From Polaribacter litorisediminis (lineage in GTDB: Bacteria > Bacteroidota > Bacteroidia > Flavobacteriales > Flavobacteriaceae), in NCBI RefSeq assembly GCF_019968605.1, contig NZ_CP082966.1, positions 3,027,501-3,091,500 on the forward strand: a DNA stretch of 64,000 nt, read 5' to 3'. The stretch's first letter is position 1. Every line of letters starts with the position of its first letter. The notes under the pieces are model-generated. The model did not search any database, had not been told where the DNA came from, and saw nothing but the letters and a program-made list of their open reading frames with translations. A program made the position numbers and the translations under genes. Positions 38,404-46,186 of this stretch are shown here, piece by piece.

Positions 38404-39279
38404 ATGATAATGAAAAATATAATAATCACAGGAAGTAGTAGCGGTTTTGGTCTAAAAGCTGTTAAAGATTTTGCAGATAAAGGCTATCAAGTATTTGCGA
38501 CAATGCGAAACCTAGAAGAAAAAAACGCAAAAGTTAAAACAGAATTGGAAGATTATTCATCTCACATTAAAGTGGTTGATATGGATGTAACTAATGATAC
38601 TTCTGTAGAAGAGGCTATGGACAGCATTCTTAAACAAGCAGGAAACATAGATATTTTAATTAACAATGCAGGTATTATGTATATTGGCATAACGGAAGCA
38701 TTTAGTGTTGAACAGGCCCGCTTTCAGATGGAAACCAATTATTTTGGTGCGATCAGAACCATGCAAGCCGTTTTACCTGCAATGAGAAAATCAGGTTCTG
38801 GCTTAATTATCAACACCTCTTCGCTCGTTGGTCGTATATCGCCACCATTTTTTGGAACTTATACCGCTACAAAACACGCTTTAGAAGGTTATTCTCAAGC
38901 CTTACGTTATGAGGTTTCTCCTTTTGGTGTAGATATCGTAATGGTAGAACCAGGACCTTTTGGAACAGGGTTATTGGCATCAGGACAAGCTCCTACTCAT
39001 AGCGATACTCTGGAATCTTATGGTGAATTGGCAGGTGTTCCTACCGCAATGGGCGAAAGTTTTGCTAAAATGTTACAAAGTGAAGATGCTCCAGACCCAC
39101 AATGGGTAGTAGATGCCTATTTAAAATTAGCAGAAAGGCCATTTGGCAAACGTCCTACTCGAACTGTTGTAGGAATTACTTGGGGCGTTGATGAAATTAA
39201 CGAATTAACACAACCTATTCAAGATAGAGTTCTTAAAGAAATGCAGTTAGAAAATGTACTTGGCGGCATTTCGGCATAA
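38404..39279 (+). CDS. Short-chain dehydrogenase/reductase
   Basis: A 291-residue classical SDR (start at 38404 or, two codons later, at the ATG at 38410). The nucleotide site is ITGSSSGFGLKAV (TGxxxGxG), NNAG is present at about 92-95, the catalytic Ser is in INTSSLVGR (about 142) and YTATKHALEG carries the catalytic Tyr and Lys (about 157 and 161). It oxidises or reduces an alcohol/carbonyl with NAD(P). Co-transcribed with the SnoaL lipoprotein gene. Confidence 0.93.
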   Translation: MIMKNIIITGSSSGFGLKAVKDFADKGYQVFATMRNLEEKNAKVKTELEDYSSHIKVVDMDVTNDTSVEEAMDSILKQAGNIDILINNAGIMYIGITEAFSVEQARFQMETNYFGAIRTMQAVLPAMRKSGSGLIINTSSLVGRISPPFFGTYTATKHALEGYSQALRYEVSPFGVDIVMVEPGPFGTGLLASGQAPTHSDTLESYGELAGVPTAMGESFAKMLQSEDAPDPQWVVDAYLKLAERPFGKRPTRTVVGITWGVDEINELTQPIQDRVLKEMQLENVLGGISA

Positions 39280-39379
39280 CCAGTTAACTTTCAAATAATT
39301 TAATAAAATCACAAGGGTTTCGGCTCTTGTGATTTTTTTATCGGAATGTTTGGAGAAATTGGCTACAACTTATTAATAA

Positions 39380-39566
39380 CAGCTATGGTTCAGGAATTGC
39401 ATATACAACTTCTCAAAAAAATTTAAAAAATGATCATACCGTAATCATGAGTGGAAGAAATTTTTCTAAACTCGAAAAAGTAGCGCAAGAAAACCCGAAA
39501 ATTTATATATTTCAGAGTGATGTGAAAGATGACACAAAAGTAAGAATTATGGTATTTCAAAAATAG
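39380..39566 (+). pseudogene. Fragment of a second SDR gene
   Basis: A short open stretch reads GSGIAYTTSQKNLKNDHTVI and then SGRNFSKLEKVAQENPKIYI, resembling the N-terminal Rossmann part of an SDR (glycine motif, NDHTVI...GRN). The frame has no proper start and ends at TAG 39564-39566 before any catalytic residues. It is a decayed gene or a fragment left by recombination. The following bases to 39643 contain nothing recognisable. Confidence 0.5.
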
Positions 39567-39643
39567 AGGCAGTTCAATTTAGAGATGGATTACTCGATTT
39601 GATTAAAAAAGCAAAATTAGAAAATAAAACAAAAAGAAGTGTC

Positions 39644-40084
39644 TTAACTTTTAAACGACAGTCTATTTCCTAAGTAAACTAACTTATTGGTATGTAAATC
39701 AAAATAAGGAATTTGTCCCATTAAGTTTGGTGGTAAATTTTTAATTTGATGATATCGTTTTAAACTAGCCGCTAGTTTTAAAACATCCCCTTTAGTTGCC
39801 GGTTTATTTTCTTCTGGAGTAAAAATATTTTTAGCAATTTCAACGATACCTGCTCCAATTGCTGAGTTCGCAACTCCGGCTGTACTTATTTCATCTACTT
39901 TTACTTTACTAGTCCCCTGCTCTTTCTCTTTTATTTGAAGTTCAGTAGACTTTATTGCTAGTCCAACATTTTTAAAACGATGAAATGAAACCCTGCAAGA
40001 ATTGCTACAAAACTTCTGTACCTTCCTTCTTTTTGGTACAAAATCCTTTTTACAGTATCGACAGCAATAGTATTGCTCTTCCAT
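39644..40084 (-). CDS. Zinc-ribbon protein of the integrase cluster
   Basis: A 146-residue protein with an N-terminal zinc finger, C8-x2-C11-x14-C26-x3-C30 (CRYCKKDF ... KFCSNSCRVSFH). The C-terminal part is basic and may be helical (KGDVLKLAASLKRYHQIKNL). Not a known enzyme. It lies downstream of the integrase and a small gene on the same strand, with a 36-bp perfect palindrome directly upstream of its start. It may be a DNA-binding accessory factor, such as an excision factor or regulator; this is inference. Confidence 0.65.
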   Translation of the reverse strand: MEEQYYCCRYCKKDFVPKRRKVQKFCSNSCRVSFHRFKNVGLAIKSTELQIKEKEQGTSKVKVDEISTAGVANSAIGAGIVEIAKNIFTPEENKPATKGDVLKLAASLKRYHQIKNLPPNLMGQIPYFDLHTNKLVYLGNRLSFKS

Positions 40085-40095
40085 ATTTTTTGTGT

Positions 40096-40131
40096 ATTAA
40101 GCGTTAATTGTACGTACAATTAACGCTTAAT
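40096..40131. promoter_or_regulatory. 36-bp perfect palindrome upstream of the zinc-ribbon gene
   Basis: Both halves (ATTAAGCGTTAATTGTAC and its exact complement) meet at a GTAC centre. Core AGCGTTAA-N3-TACGTA-N3-TTAACGCT recurs once more in the window at 42571-42598, across the right attachment repeat. It starts 12 bp before the ATG at 40084, so an operator is the simplest explanation. Confidence 0.75.
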
Positions 40132-40149
40132 TGCAATAAAGTGCAACTT

Positions 40150-40473
40150 TTATTCGATTTTTATATCAAAAACGGTTTCTAACAAATACTTTTGAGATTC
40201 TTCATCTGTAAGATACTGTTGTTTTTTCTTCTTTACTTTTTGTTTAGTTGAAGCAATTTCTTCTTGCAGTATTTCTGGAATATTTAAGTTAATCATAACG
40301 CATTCCCGCATAAAATCCTCTTCAGCTTGGGTTTTTCTAAAACTAGGAAAATCTTTATCAATATCTGATTTATGCAACACATAAGCCGCATTTTGTAGCG
40401 TAAAATGACCTAAATACTTTTTATACCTTTCATCTTTACTTGAATGAACATCCATGACTAATAATTCTGCCAA
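40150..40473 (-). CDS. Hypothetical protein downstream of the integrase
   Basis: A 107-residue charged, helical protein (MAELLVMDVHSSKDERYKKY at the start, a lysine-rich stretch KQKVKKKKQQ near 80). The gap to the integrase stop is only three bases, so translation is coupled. No domain recognised. It could complement the integrase, whose C-terminal catalytic part is not recognisable, but the sequence shows no H-x-x-R motif. Confidence 0.6.
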   Translation of the reverse strand: MAELLVMDVHSSKDERYKKYLGHFTLQNAAYVLHKSDIDKDFPSFRKTQAEEDFMRECVMINLNIPEILQEEIASTKQKVKKKKQQYLTDEESQKYLLETVFDIKIE

Positions 40474-40476
40474 ATA

Positions 40477-41961
40477 CTACATTGCAAATAAATGATCTTT
40501 GTAATTATTAATTAAAATTGAAAATTGTGCTAGATTTAAGACGGATTCATATTCAGCCAAATCAAATAAATTCTCCTTTAAAGCACGTTGCTTTTTGAAT
40601 ACTTCTTGTGATTCGTCTTTATCATCCATAAAAATAATATCCATTTTTTTCCCCGCCATAATTAAGACATCAAATGCCCAATCAATTTCATTGAGCACTT
40701 TTTCTTCCATAAAGACTTCAACATAACTTTTTGGTATATAAAACAAGAATGGATACGAAGCTCGGTCTCTTAATTCTTCAAAAATCGCATGTACTTTTCT
40801 AGGTTCCTTGTTCATGTTATTTGAATAATTTTGAGTAATCTTCAGGTAAAAATCAGGTAATTCATCAAATAAAATACTAGGAATAATTTTCGTTTTTAAC
40901 GGGCTATTTTTTGCCTTAAACTGAACTGTTTTTGTATTTAAATTGATGTCTTTTATTTTCAAACGACAAACCTCAATGGGTCTTATAAAAGTATAAGAAA
41001 CAAATTTTATAAATAGTAATAAAAGGGGGGCTTGTTTTTCTAAATAGGTAAAGATGTTTTCTTGCTCTTTTCGAGTATAGGTTTTATGTCTTGTGGGTTT
41101 CGATTTTAATACAGGAATTGTTGGGATGTAGTCTTCAGTGGCCATTTCATTGTTCTTGAGCACTTGAAAAAGACTTCCTAATTCAGTCCGATAGTTGTTC
41201 CTACTTCGTGGGCTTGTTTCTAAAAGGATACTATTCAAAAAGGCTGTGAGATCTTTTCTTGTTATCTCTTTGATGTTTTTCTTATCCGGACAGGTCTTTT
41301 GTATCCAAGTAATAAACCGGAGTATTTTACTTCTATAATCTCGAATCGTTCCTTTACTGACTTCTTTTTCCTTGAGGTCTAAAGCAGTATCAAATGCTTT
41401 TTGAATGGAAATCCCTTCTTCTTTTGGTTGAATTTGTGAAGTTTTTTCTTTTTCAGAAAACTCTTTTTCTTTTGATTTCTTACTCTTTTGTGTGGTCTCT
41501 TTTTTGGTATTGACTGTGAATGACTTTTCGTCTATGGCTTCTTGAATAGCTTTTTTTATAGCATTATTGACCCTTGATGAAATAACTTCTTCTTTTTCCT
41601 TCTCAATGGAAGTTTTGGTTGCCGATGATCTTTTTAATTGATCGTACAACTCAGCATTATCTGCAAATGGATTGTAGCCTTGGCGCAATAGATACAGTAA
41701 ATTTTTACGATACGAAGTTAGAATTGTGAGTCGAGCTTCTTTGGTTTTGTATTTATTTACTTTTCCATAGATGTTTCCCAATCTTTTCATTCTTCCTGTT
41801 TTAGGATTCCGAAAGGAAAAATACACATACCAGCGCTTGGAAAGGTCTCCGTCTGCTGTATAGATTTTGGGTAGCGAAAAATGGGTTTTCTTTTTCAAAT
41901 CGTGTCCCAAATCGTGTTCATTTTTAATCGTAAATGTAAGAAATTCGCGAATTAAAGGCAT
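40477..41961 (-). CDS. Tyrosine-integrase-like protein without a recognisable catalytic C-terminus
   Basis: A 494-residue protein. The N-terminal arm-binding region (YVYFSFRNPKTGRMKRLGNI) and core-binding domain (about 200-275: FLNSILLETSPRSRNNYRTE) are typical of flavobacterial island integrases. Arg I is present in FIRPIEVCRLKIKDIN (about 327), and a basic beta-hairpin follows (VQFKAKNSPLKTKIIP). After about residue 365 the sequence diverges. I find no H-x-x-R box and no terminal tyrosine motif, where family members have YSFRHTF and GH-x-T...KYL. Either a divergent C-terminus or a hybrid/inactive protein. Its start is 49 bp from the right attachment repeat, as expected for the element's integrase. 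Confidence 0.75.
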   Translation of the reverse strand: MPLIREFLTFTIKNEHDLGHDLKKKTHFSLPKIYTADGDLSKRWYVYFSFRNPKTGRMKRLGNIYGKVNKYKTKEARLTILTSYRKNLLYLLRQGYNPFADNAELYDQLKRSSATKTSIEKEKEEVISSRVNNAIKKAIQEAIDEKSFTVNTKKETTQKSKKSKEKEFSEKEKTSQIQPKEEGISIQKAFDTALDLKEKEVSKGTIRDYRSKILRFITWIQKTCPDKKNIKEITRKDLTAFLNSILLETSPRSRNNYRTELGSLFQVLKNNEMATEDYIPTIPVLKSKPTRHKTYTRKEQENIFTYLEKQAPLLLLFIKFVSYTFIRPIEVCRLKIKDINLNTKTVQFKAKNSPLKTKIIPSILFDELPDFYLKITQNYSNNMNKEPRKVHAIFEELRDRASYPFLFYIPKSYVEVFMEEKVLNEIDWAFDVLIMAGKKMDIIFMDDKDESQEVFKKQRALKENLFDLAEYESVLNLAQFSILINNYKDHLFAM

Positions 41962-41967
41962 AAAAAA

Positions 41968-41989
41968 ACAGTTTAGTGACCTAAACTGT
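41968..41989 (-). terminator. Hairpin between integrase and attachment repeat
   Basis: Stem ACAGTTTAG / CTAAACTGT with four-base loop, followed on the minus strand by seven T residues. It mirrors the hairpin at 15696-15720 near the left repeat. Confidence 0.75.
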
Positions 41990-42009
41990 TGATTTATATT
42001 GATTTAAAA

Positions 42010-42084
42010 TAGTAGCGGGAACTGGACTCGAACCAGTGACCTTTGGGTTATGAGTTCGAGGAAAACACTCATTTCTGCCCTTTT
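42010..42084. repeat. Attachment-site repeat (3' half of tRNA-Met), right copy
   Basis: Same 75 bp as 15739-15813 with two substitutions. On the minus strand it reads from the CAU anticodon loop to the acceptor 3' end. The 5' half of the tRNA is missing on its right, so this copy is itself the left end of another island rather than an intact tRNA gene. Confidence 0.85.
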
Positions 42085-42570
42085 TTAGCTATATTTTGAT
42101 TAAATTGTGTACGAAAGTGTGTACTCTAATTTATAATAATTTTCTTCTCAAATGTAATAAAAAAACTCAAATAATTCTCAATCTATATCTTTAAATAGTT
42201 CATCTACTTTTACAATTAACAGATCATAACAATCAACCATATTTTTACCCCAACTTAACCGATTTTCTAATTCAAAATTCATGCTATTATTATTTATTGC
42301 AGTGTGTTCGAGTTCATGTACTTTCCTTTCTACTTTTTTATTAAATTTTATTTTTTGTCAATAATTATTTAAAACTAGAGGAGCCTCATCATCTTTTACA
42401 TTTTTTTTAAAATGAAGTAGTTATTGCGCAATCTTTTAGTATTTTAGAAAATGGTTTGGAGCGTACTAAGTCATAAAATTGATTCCTTGAAATAGGTTTA
42501 TTTCTTTTAATATTTGTCATAAGTTTAAGTGCTATATCTTAGATAAAATTTATTGATTTTTAGCAATTTA
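42085..42570. other. Left end of the second island, gene remnants
   Basis: No intact gene. The minus strand has a short frame from 42283 to 42181 (MNFELENRLSWGKNMVDCYD, then LFKDID and stop), with further open coding-like text upstream, and another 37-codon frame starting at 42521 (MTNIKRNKPISRNQFYDLVR). Both look like pieces of mobile-element genes, but I cannot name the families. Confidence 0.4.
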
Positions 42571-42600
42571 GCGTTAAGCTTACGTAACATTAACGCTAAA
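42569..42600. promoter_or_regulatory. Second copy of the AGCGTTAA/TACGTA/TTAACGCT dyad
   Basis: TTTAGCGTTAA and TTAACGCTAAA arms flank TTACGTAA. The 28-bp core has the same arm sequences and spacing as the palindrome at 40096-40131; only the two N3 spacers differ. It lies about 50 bp before a short open frame on the plus strand. Confidence 0.65.
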
Positions 42601-42648
42601 TACAGGTTATGACTAATTAACGGATATACAATTAAAAAATAAAAAACT

Positions 42649-42777
42649 ATGAATCCCCTGATTAAAGATAAAATTAAAAGTGTCATTTCTAATAAATGGA
42701 TTGATGGTCTTGTTGAAAAAAAAATTAGAATATTTGACCGAAATGTTTACGTCTGCAATAGAGTTAAATTATGCTAA
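42649..42777 (+). CDS. Hypothetical 42-residue protein
   Basis: A short frame MNPLIKDKIKSVISNKWIDG followed by a basic tail ending CNRVKLC. It starts 50 bp after the dyad at 42569 and has an A-rich leader (AAAAAATAAAAAACT), plausible for Bacteroidota translation. No family recognised; it could be a small DNA-binding or excisionase-like protein, or a chance frame. Confidence 0.35.
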   Translation: MNPLIKDKIKSVISNKWIDGLVEKKIRIFDRNVYVCNRVKLC

Positions 42778-42827
42778 AAAATAATATAAATTAACTTTTT
42801 CCTTTAGAAATAGGCATTCTTATATCT

Positions 42828-42863
42828 TGTGCAAATAGACTGCACATCACAGAAGTATATTTG
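42828..42863 (+). promoter_or_regulatory. Promoter motif TGCA-N7-TGCA plus -7 box, site 1
   Basis: TGTGCAAATAGACTGCACA (dyad TGTGCA/TGCACA, 42828-42846) is followed after a short gap by the -7 box TATATTTG (42856-42863). The same arrangement occurs before the genes starting at 46130 and 50233. Confidence 0.65.
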
Positions 42864-42940
42864 TACTGTAAAAAAATAATTTATACTTTTTATCTTGATA
42901 AGAGAATTAAAAAAATCAACTACAATTTGAATATCTATTT

Positions 42941-43291
42941 ATGACACCGCAGGAAATTAAAGAAATACTTATTGACAGTTGTTTGCAACAAAATCCTGAT
43001 ATCTTTTTTAAAACGTTGTTTTTAGAGAATGTAAAAACTAGTTTTCCTTCAAAGATAAATTTTTTTCATTTTTTTTGTCATATAATTGATAATACCAAAG
43101 AAAATTCTATTGGACAACTTCATTTAGAATGCATAGAAAAAGACATCCCTGATCAACATATCGTTGCTGCGGATACTTTGGAATTTTACAGTCATTTAAA
43201 ATTTTATGATGAACGCCATACCTATCCAAGAATTATGATTTATTATTTAATTATCAATAAAGAAATAACATTTGATATTAGTCCTTTTTAA
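42941..43291 (+). CDS. Hypothetical protein upstream of the Cas4-like nuclease
   Basis: A 116-residue acidic protein (MTPQEIKEILIDSCLQQNPD at the start; HFFCHIIDN and YPRIMIYYLIINKE later). No signal peptide or known domain. It is the first gene of a two-gene unit (24-bp gap to the nuclease) with a promoter of the TGCA-N7-TGCA type 78 bp upstream. Confidence 0.65.
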   Translation: MTPQEIKEILIDSCLQQNPDIFFKTLFLENVKTSFPSKINFFHFFCHIIDNTKENSIGQLHLECIEKDIPDQHIVAADTLEFYSHLKFYDERHTYPRIMIYYLIINKEITFDISPF

Positions 43292-43314
43292 AAACTAAAA
43301 AACATTGGAAAACC

Positions 43315-44211
43315 ATGAGTGATTATACATATTACATTGATAATAATGCTATCCAATTAGGAGATCTAGCCTATAGTATTGGTGATTTTAAATGTGCTTT
43401 TGACAATTATAACAAAGCATTGAATAGATTACGAAAATATCAAGGTGATAGAATGGCGCCTATGATGATAGCTTCTGGTCTCGTAAAAAAAGTAAATGAA
43501 ACTTCTAATCTAGTACATGGAGGAACATCCACTTTGAAGTTTGATCCTTGGAAGTTGTCAAAAACTTCCTTTGTAAAGGGAAAGCAATGTTTAAAACATC
43601 TTTATTTAGATAAACACAAAAAACAGTATAAAACTCCAATTAGTGAGGAAAAAAAGCAATTATTTAAAAAAGGTCATACTTTTGAAGATACTGTTAGAAA
43701 CACCGCTTTTCCTAATGGAATTAACATTAAGGAAACAGTAGGCTTCAATTTTGGTTATTTCAACTCGTATACAAAGTTTTTACTTCAAAATTATCAAGAA
43801 CAAGTGCTTTATGAAGCCACCATTATTGAAGATGAAGTTTTGGTAATGTGTGATGTTTTGGTTCAACATAAAAATGGGAAAATTGATGTCTATGAAATAA
43901 AGCTACATACCCAAGTAAATGAAGCTGTTTTGGCAGATTTAGCTTTACAATATGCTATTTGTAAAAAACGCTTTGGTTCTAATTTGAACTCTTTTAATTT
44001 GATTTTAAGAGCTCCGGGTAAAACGCCGAATTGGAAAATAGAAAATGTAACTGACAATTTGGAACCTCAAATACCCCATGTTGATGAAAAAATTAAAGAA
44101 TATAAGACTGTTTTATGGGGTAAAGAGCCTAATGTAGGCATGGGAACTCATTGCCAAACACCTTATGAATGTGATTTTATAGACTATTGTAAAAAAGTAA
44201 GGAATCAATGA
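43315..44211 (+). CDS. Cas4/RecB-like PD-(D/E)xK nuclease with Fe-S cysteines
   Basis: A 298-residue protein. The first 60 residues look like a TPR-type helical hairpin (LAYSIGDFKCAFDNYNKALN). The nuclease domain starts SKTSFVKGKQCLKHLYLDK. Catalytic signs: H121 in KKGHTFEDTV, D180 in VMCDVLV, E194-x-K196 in DVYEIKLHT, and LQYAI (motif QxxxY-like). Four cysteines, C92, C280, C286 and C292 (THCQTPYECDFIDYC), match the 4Fe-4S ligands of Cas4, AddB and DUF2779 proteins. Such enzymes trim DNA ends; Cas4 does so for spacer precursors. It lies 13 kb from cas1 in the same island, so a role in adaptation is possible but unproven. Its stop overlaps the stop of the convergent gene. Confidence 0.75.
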   Translation: MSDYTYYIDNNAIQLGDLAYSIGDFKCAFDNYNKALNRLRKYQGDRMAPMMIASGLVKKVNETSNLVHGGTSTLKFDPWKLSKTSFVKGKQCLKHLYLDKHKKQYKTPISEEKKQLFKKGHTFEDTVRNTAFPNGINIKETVGFNFGYFNSYTKFLLQNYQEQVLYEATIIEDEVLVMCDVLVQHKNGKIDVYEIKLHTQVNEAVLADLALQYAICKKRFGSNLNSFNLILRAPGKTPNWKIENVTDNLEPQIPHVDEKIKEYKTVLWGKEPNVGMGTHCQTPYECDFIDYCKKVRNQ

Positions 44212-45209
44212 TAGTTTAAACCATATTGAGCAACAATCTCGGTATGTTTATTATGTAACTTTAGATATACTTCTAAGTCATAACTTACATCATAATTTTT
44301 ATCTTTATAATGTTCTGGTAATGGTTTATATTTCTCTATAAAGTATTCATGAAGATCATATATTTTATTAAAATACTCCAACACATGTTCAAATCCTGTT
44401 AGATCAATTTTGATGGTTACTTTTTTTATTTTGGCACTAGCAATTGAATTTTTGGAATATTTTTTAGGAAGTTTAAATCTAACAGCACCATATAAATTAT
44501 CCTGATTTTTGAAAAACCAAATTAACTTTTCTTCTTCTGTTTTAAGTTCTTCAAAATCTAAAAGTGCTTTTGTAGCTTTCTTATTATTCGCATACACTTT
44601 ACTTATATCATCTAAATCACTTTTTATTCTTTGAGTTTTTTGAAAAAGTCTGTGTCTATTAAACAGCATCTCATAGGGATGACGATTATTGAAATAATCT
44701 TTAAAAAACTTATATTTTTTGTACCACTCAACAAATTGTTTTAGTGTTATGGGTTCTTTAAATTTTGAGACTTCATTCACTATATTTTTATACTGATTTT
44801 TAATCTGCGTGTATACTTCAGAAGGTTTGAATTTCACTTTATCTTCTTCATAAAACAATATATTTAAATTATATTTTTTTGCCAAATTTCTATTATTACT
44901 TAGTTTACTACAAATACAGAGGCCATCTATAAAAACACCATCTTTACTTTCTATTAGTATGTCCAGATAGTGACCCGAATTACAAACAAATGAAAGACCT
45001 TCATATCCTATGTGGCAAACACCTTCACAAGTACCTTTATAGCTTTCATCAAACCTAGAATAACCTTGCTTTTTTAATTCATTAAATTCAGATGATATTT
45101 TTTTTAGAAAAGTCTTTTTACTGACTTCCATGTATAGTACATTATCATGCAAATATTCTCCGAATTTAGCAGTATTAAAGTTTTTAAGGGCTTGAATAAT
45201 ATGTTGCAT
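44205..45209 (-). CDS. Hypothetical protein
   Basis: A 334-residue soluble protein, convergent with the nuclease gene (7-bp overlap of ends). The N-terminal half has an NTF2-like flavour (LKNFNTAKFGEYLHDNVLYM, followed by cysteine-rich GTCEGVCHIGYEGLSFVCNS), and the C-terminal half is helical. CEGVCHIGYEGLSFVC could bind metal. I recognise no family. Its own promoter is not obvious in 45210-45356. Confidence 0.6.
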   Translation of the reverse strand: MQHIIQALKNFNTAKFGEYLHDNVLYMEVSKKTFLKKISSEFNELKKQGYSRFDESYKGTCEGVCHIGYEGLSFVCNSGHYLDILIESKDGVFIDGLCICSKLSNNRNLAKKYNLNILFYEEDKVKFKPSEVYTQIKNQYKNIVNEVSKFKEPITLKQFVEWYKKYKFFKDYFNNRHPYEMLFNRHRLFQKTQRIKSDLDDISKVYANNKKATKALLDFEELKTEEEKLIWFFKNQDNLYGAVRFKLPKKYSKNSIASAKIKKVTIKIDLTGFEHVLEYFNKIYDLHEYFIEKYKPLPEHYKDKNYDVSYDLEVYLKLHNKHTEIVAQYGLNYH

Positions 45210-45356
45210 ACTAGTTTTATGAAAAAATGGCTAATCTAATTTAAACTAGATACTTTTTTAGTGATTGTTTAAAAATTATTTTATTTAAGATTTACTTTTT
45301 TTATTTATCCCAAAACGATTCTTTTTAAACTTAAAGGATCCTTTTAATTCTTAATT

Positions 45357-46130
45357 TTATTTTCTTAAATCTATTTCTTTAAAAACAATTGAATCCATAT
45401 GAGGTGTTGGTCTATATTCAATAGCATCATCCATTACAAATTCAGTACTATCAAATTGTAATTTTCCTTGTCTAAATTTAACTTTTGTTTTTAAATAAAG
45501 AGAAGGGCAACAATGCGCATCTTTATGATGACACATAGATACTCCTTTTAAAAAACCATCTTCTATTTTTTGATATCTAAACGCATTAGGCCAACCTTCT
45601 CTTTTACATCCACAAATTTCGGTTTCATTGGTAACATCCTCTAGCACAAAATTAGTACCCTGATTTATAAACACGTAAAAAAAAGTTACTTCATTATAAC
45701 CATCCGATCTAAAAACACTAATAATACAATCTCGTTTATGGTCTTCATTTAAATCTCCAAATATGATGGAATTATTTGCATACTCTTGTTCATTTATTTT
45801 TATTGGAAGCGGGTAATAACTAATGTTTTCCTCATATTCTTTTCCTCCAAATAATTCAATTGAATTTTTTGTATCGTAGTCTTCTATGACTTTTATATAA
45901 TTACTCTTTTTCTTAAAATTTAGAAATTCTTCTTCTGTTATTGTTTCAGGTTTAAACTCTACAACAAGATTTTTGTATACAACTTCAAAATTATTTTTTT
46001 CCTCCTGTATAATTTCTTTATTTATGTCTGAATTATTCTCTGTAGCTTTTTTAACACATTGAATAAACAAACAAGAAATTAAAATTAACAGCCAAAAGAA
46101 TACATTTGGAGTTTTCATTTTTTTGTACAT
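45357..46130 (-). CDS. Hypothetical lipoprotein
   Basis: A 257-residue exported lipoprotein (signal FFWLLILISCLFIQCVKK; the start may be the ATG two codons later). The mature chain holds IIFGDLNEDHKRDCIISVFR, an FG-GAP-like D-x-N-x-D calcium loop, and a cysteine/histidine-rich part (ETEICGCKREGWPN, CHHKDAHCCPS). Such proteins are common and uncharacterised in Flavobacteriaceae. Its promoter has the TGCA-N7-TGCA motif and a perfect -7 box TAAGTTTG (46160-46153). Confidence 0.65.
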   Translation of the reverse strand: MYKKMKTPNVFFWLLILISCLFIQCVKKATENNSDINKEIIQEEKNNFEVVYKNLVVEFKPETITEEEFLNFKKKSNYIKVIEDYDTKNSIELFGGKEYEENISYYPLPIKINEQEYANNSIIFGDLNEDHKRDCIISVFRSDGYNEVTFFYVFINQGTNFVLEDVTNETEICGCKREGWPNAFRYQKIEDGFLKGVSMCHHKDAHCCPSLYLKTKVKFRQGKLQFDSTEFVMDDAIEYRPTPHMDSIVFKEIDLRK

Positions 46131-46152
46131 TAAATTTGATATTTTATGAAAG

Positions 46153-46186
46153 CAAACTTATTAAAGATATATGCAAGCTATTTGCA
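46153..46186 (-). promoter_or_regulatory. Promoter motif TGCA-N7-TGCA plus -7 box, site 2
   Basis: On the minus strand TGCAAATAGCTTGCA (46186-46172), 11 bases, then TAAGTTTG (46160-46153), 22 bases before the ATG at 46130. The motif overlaps the stop codon of the TPR gene. Confidence 0.65.

Larger units (their letters stand above)
15739..42084. mobile_element. Integrative element carrying a beta-glucan utilization locus (inferred)
   Basis: The segment is bounded by 75-bp direct repeats containing the 3' half of a tRNA-Met and has a tyrosine integrase gene next to its right end. Cargo is a ten-gene glycan utilization locus and a small HxlR/SDR operon. Because neither repeat has the 5' half of the tRNA, the intact tRNA gene should lie further right, past a second island that begins at 42010. 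No conjugation genes are present inside. Confidence 0.6.

Noticed and set aside
40097..40130. Rho-independent terminator at the 36-bp palindrome
   Set aside because: No T-run on either side and no upstream gene needing it on the minus strand apart from the one 19 bp away; operator is more likely.
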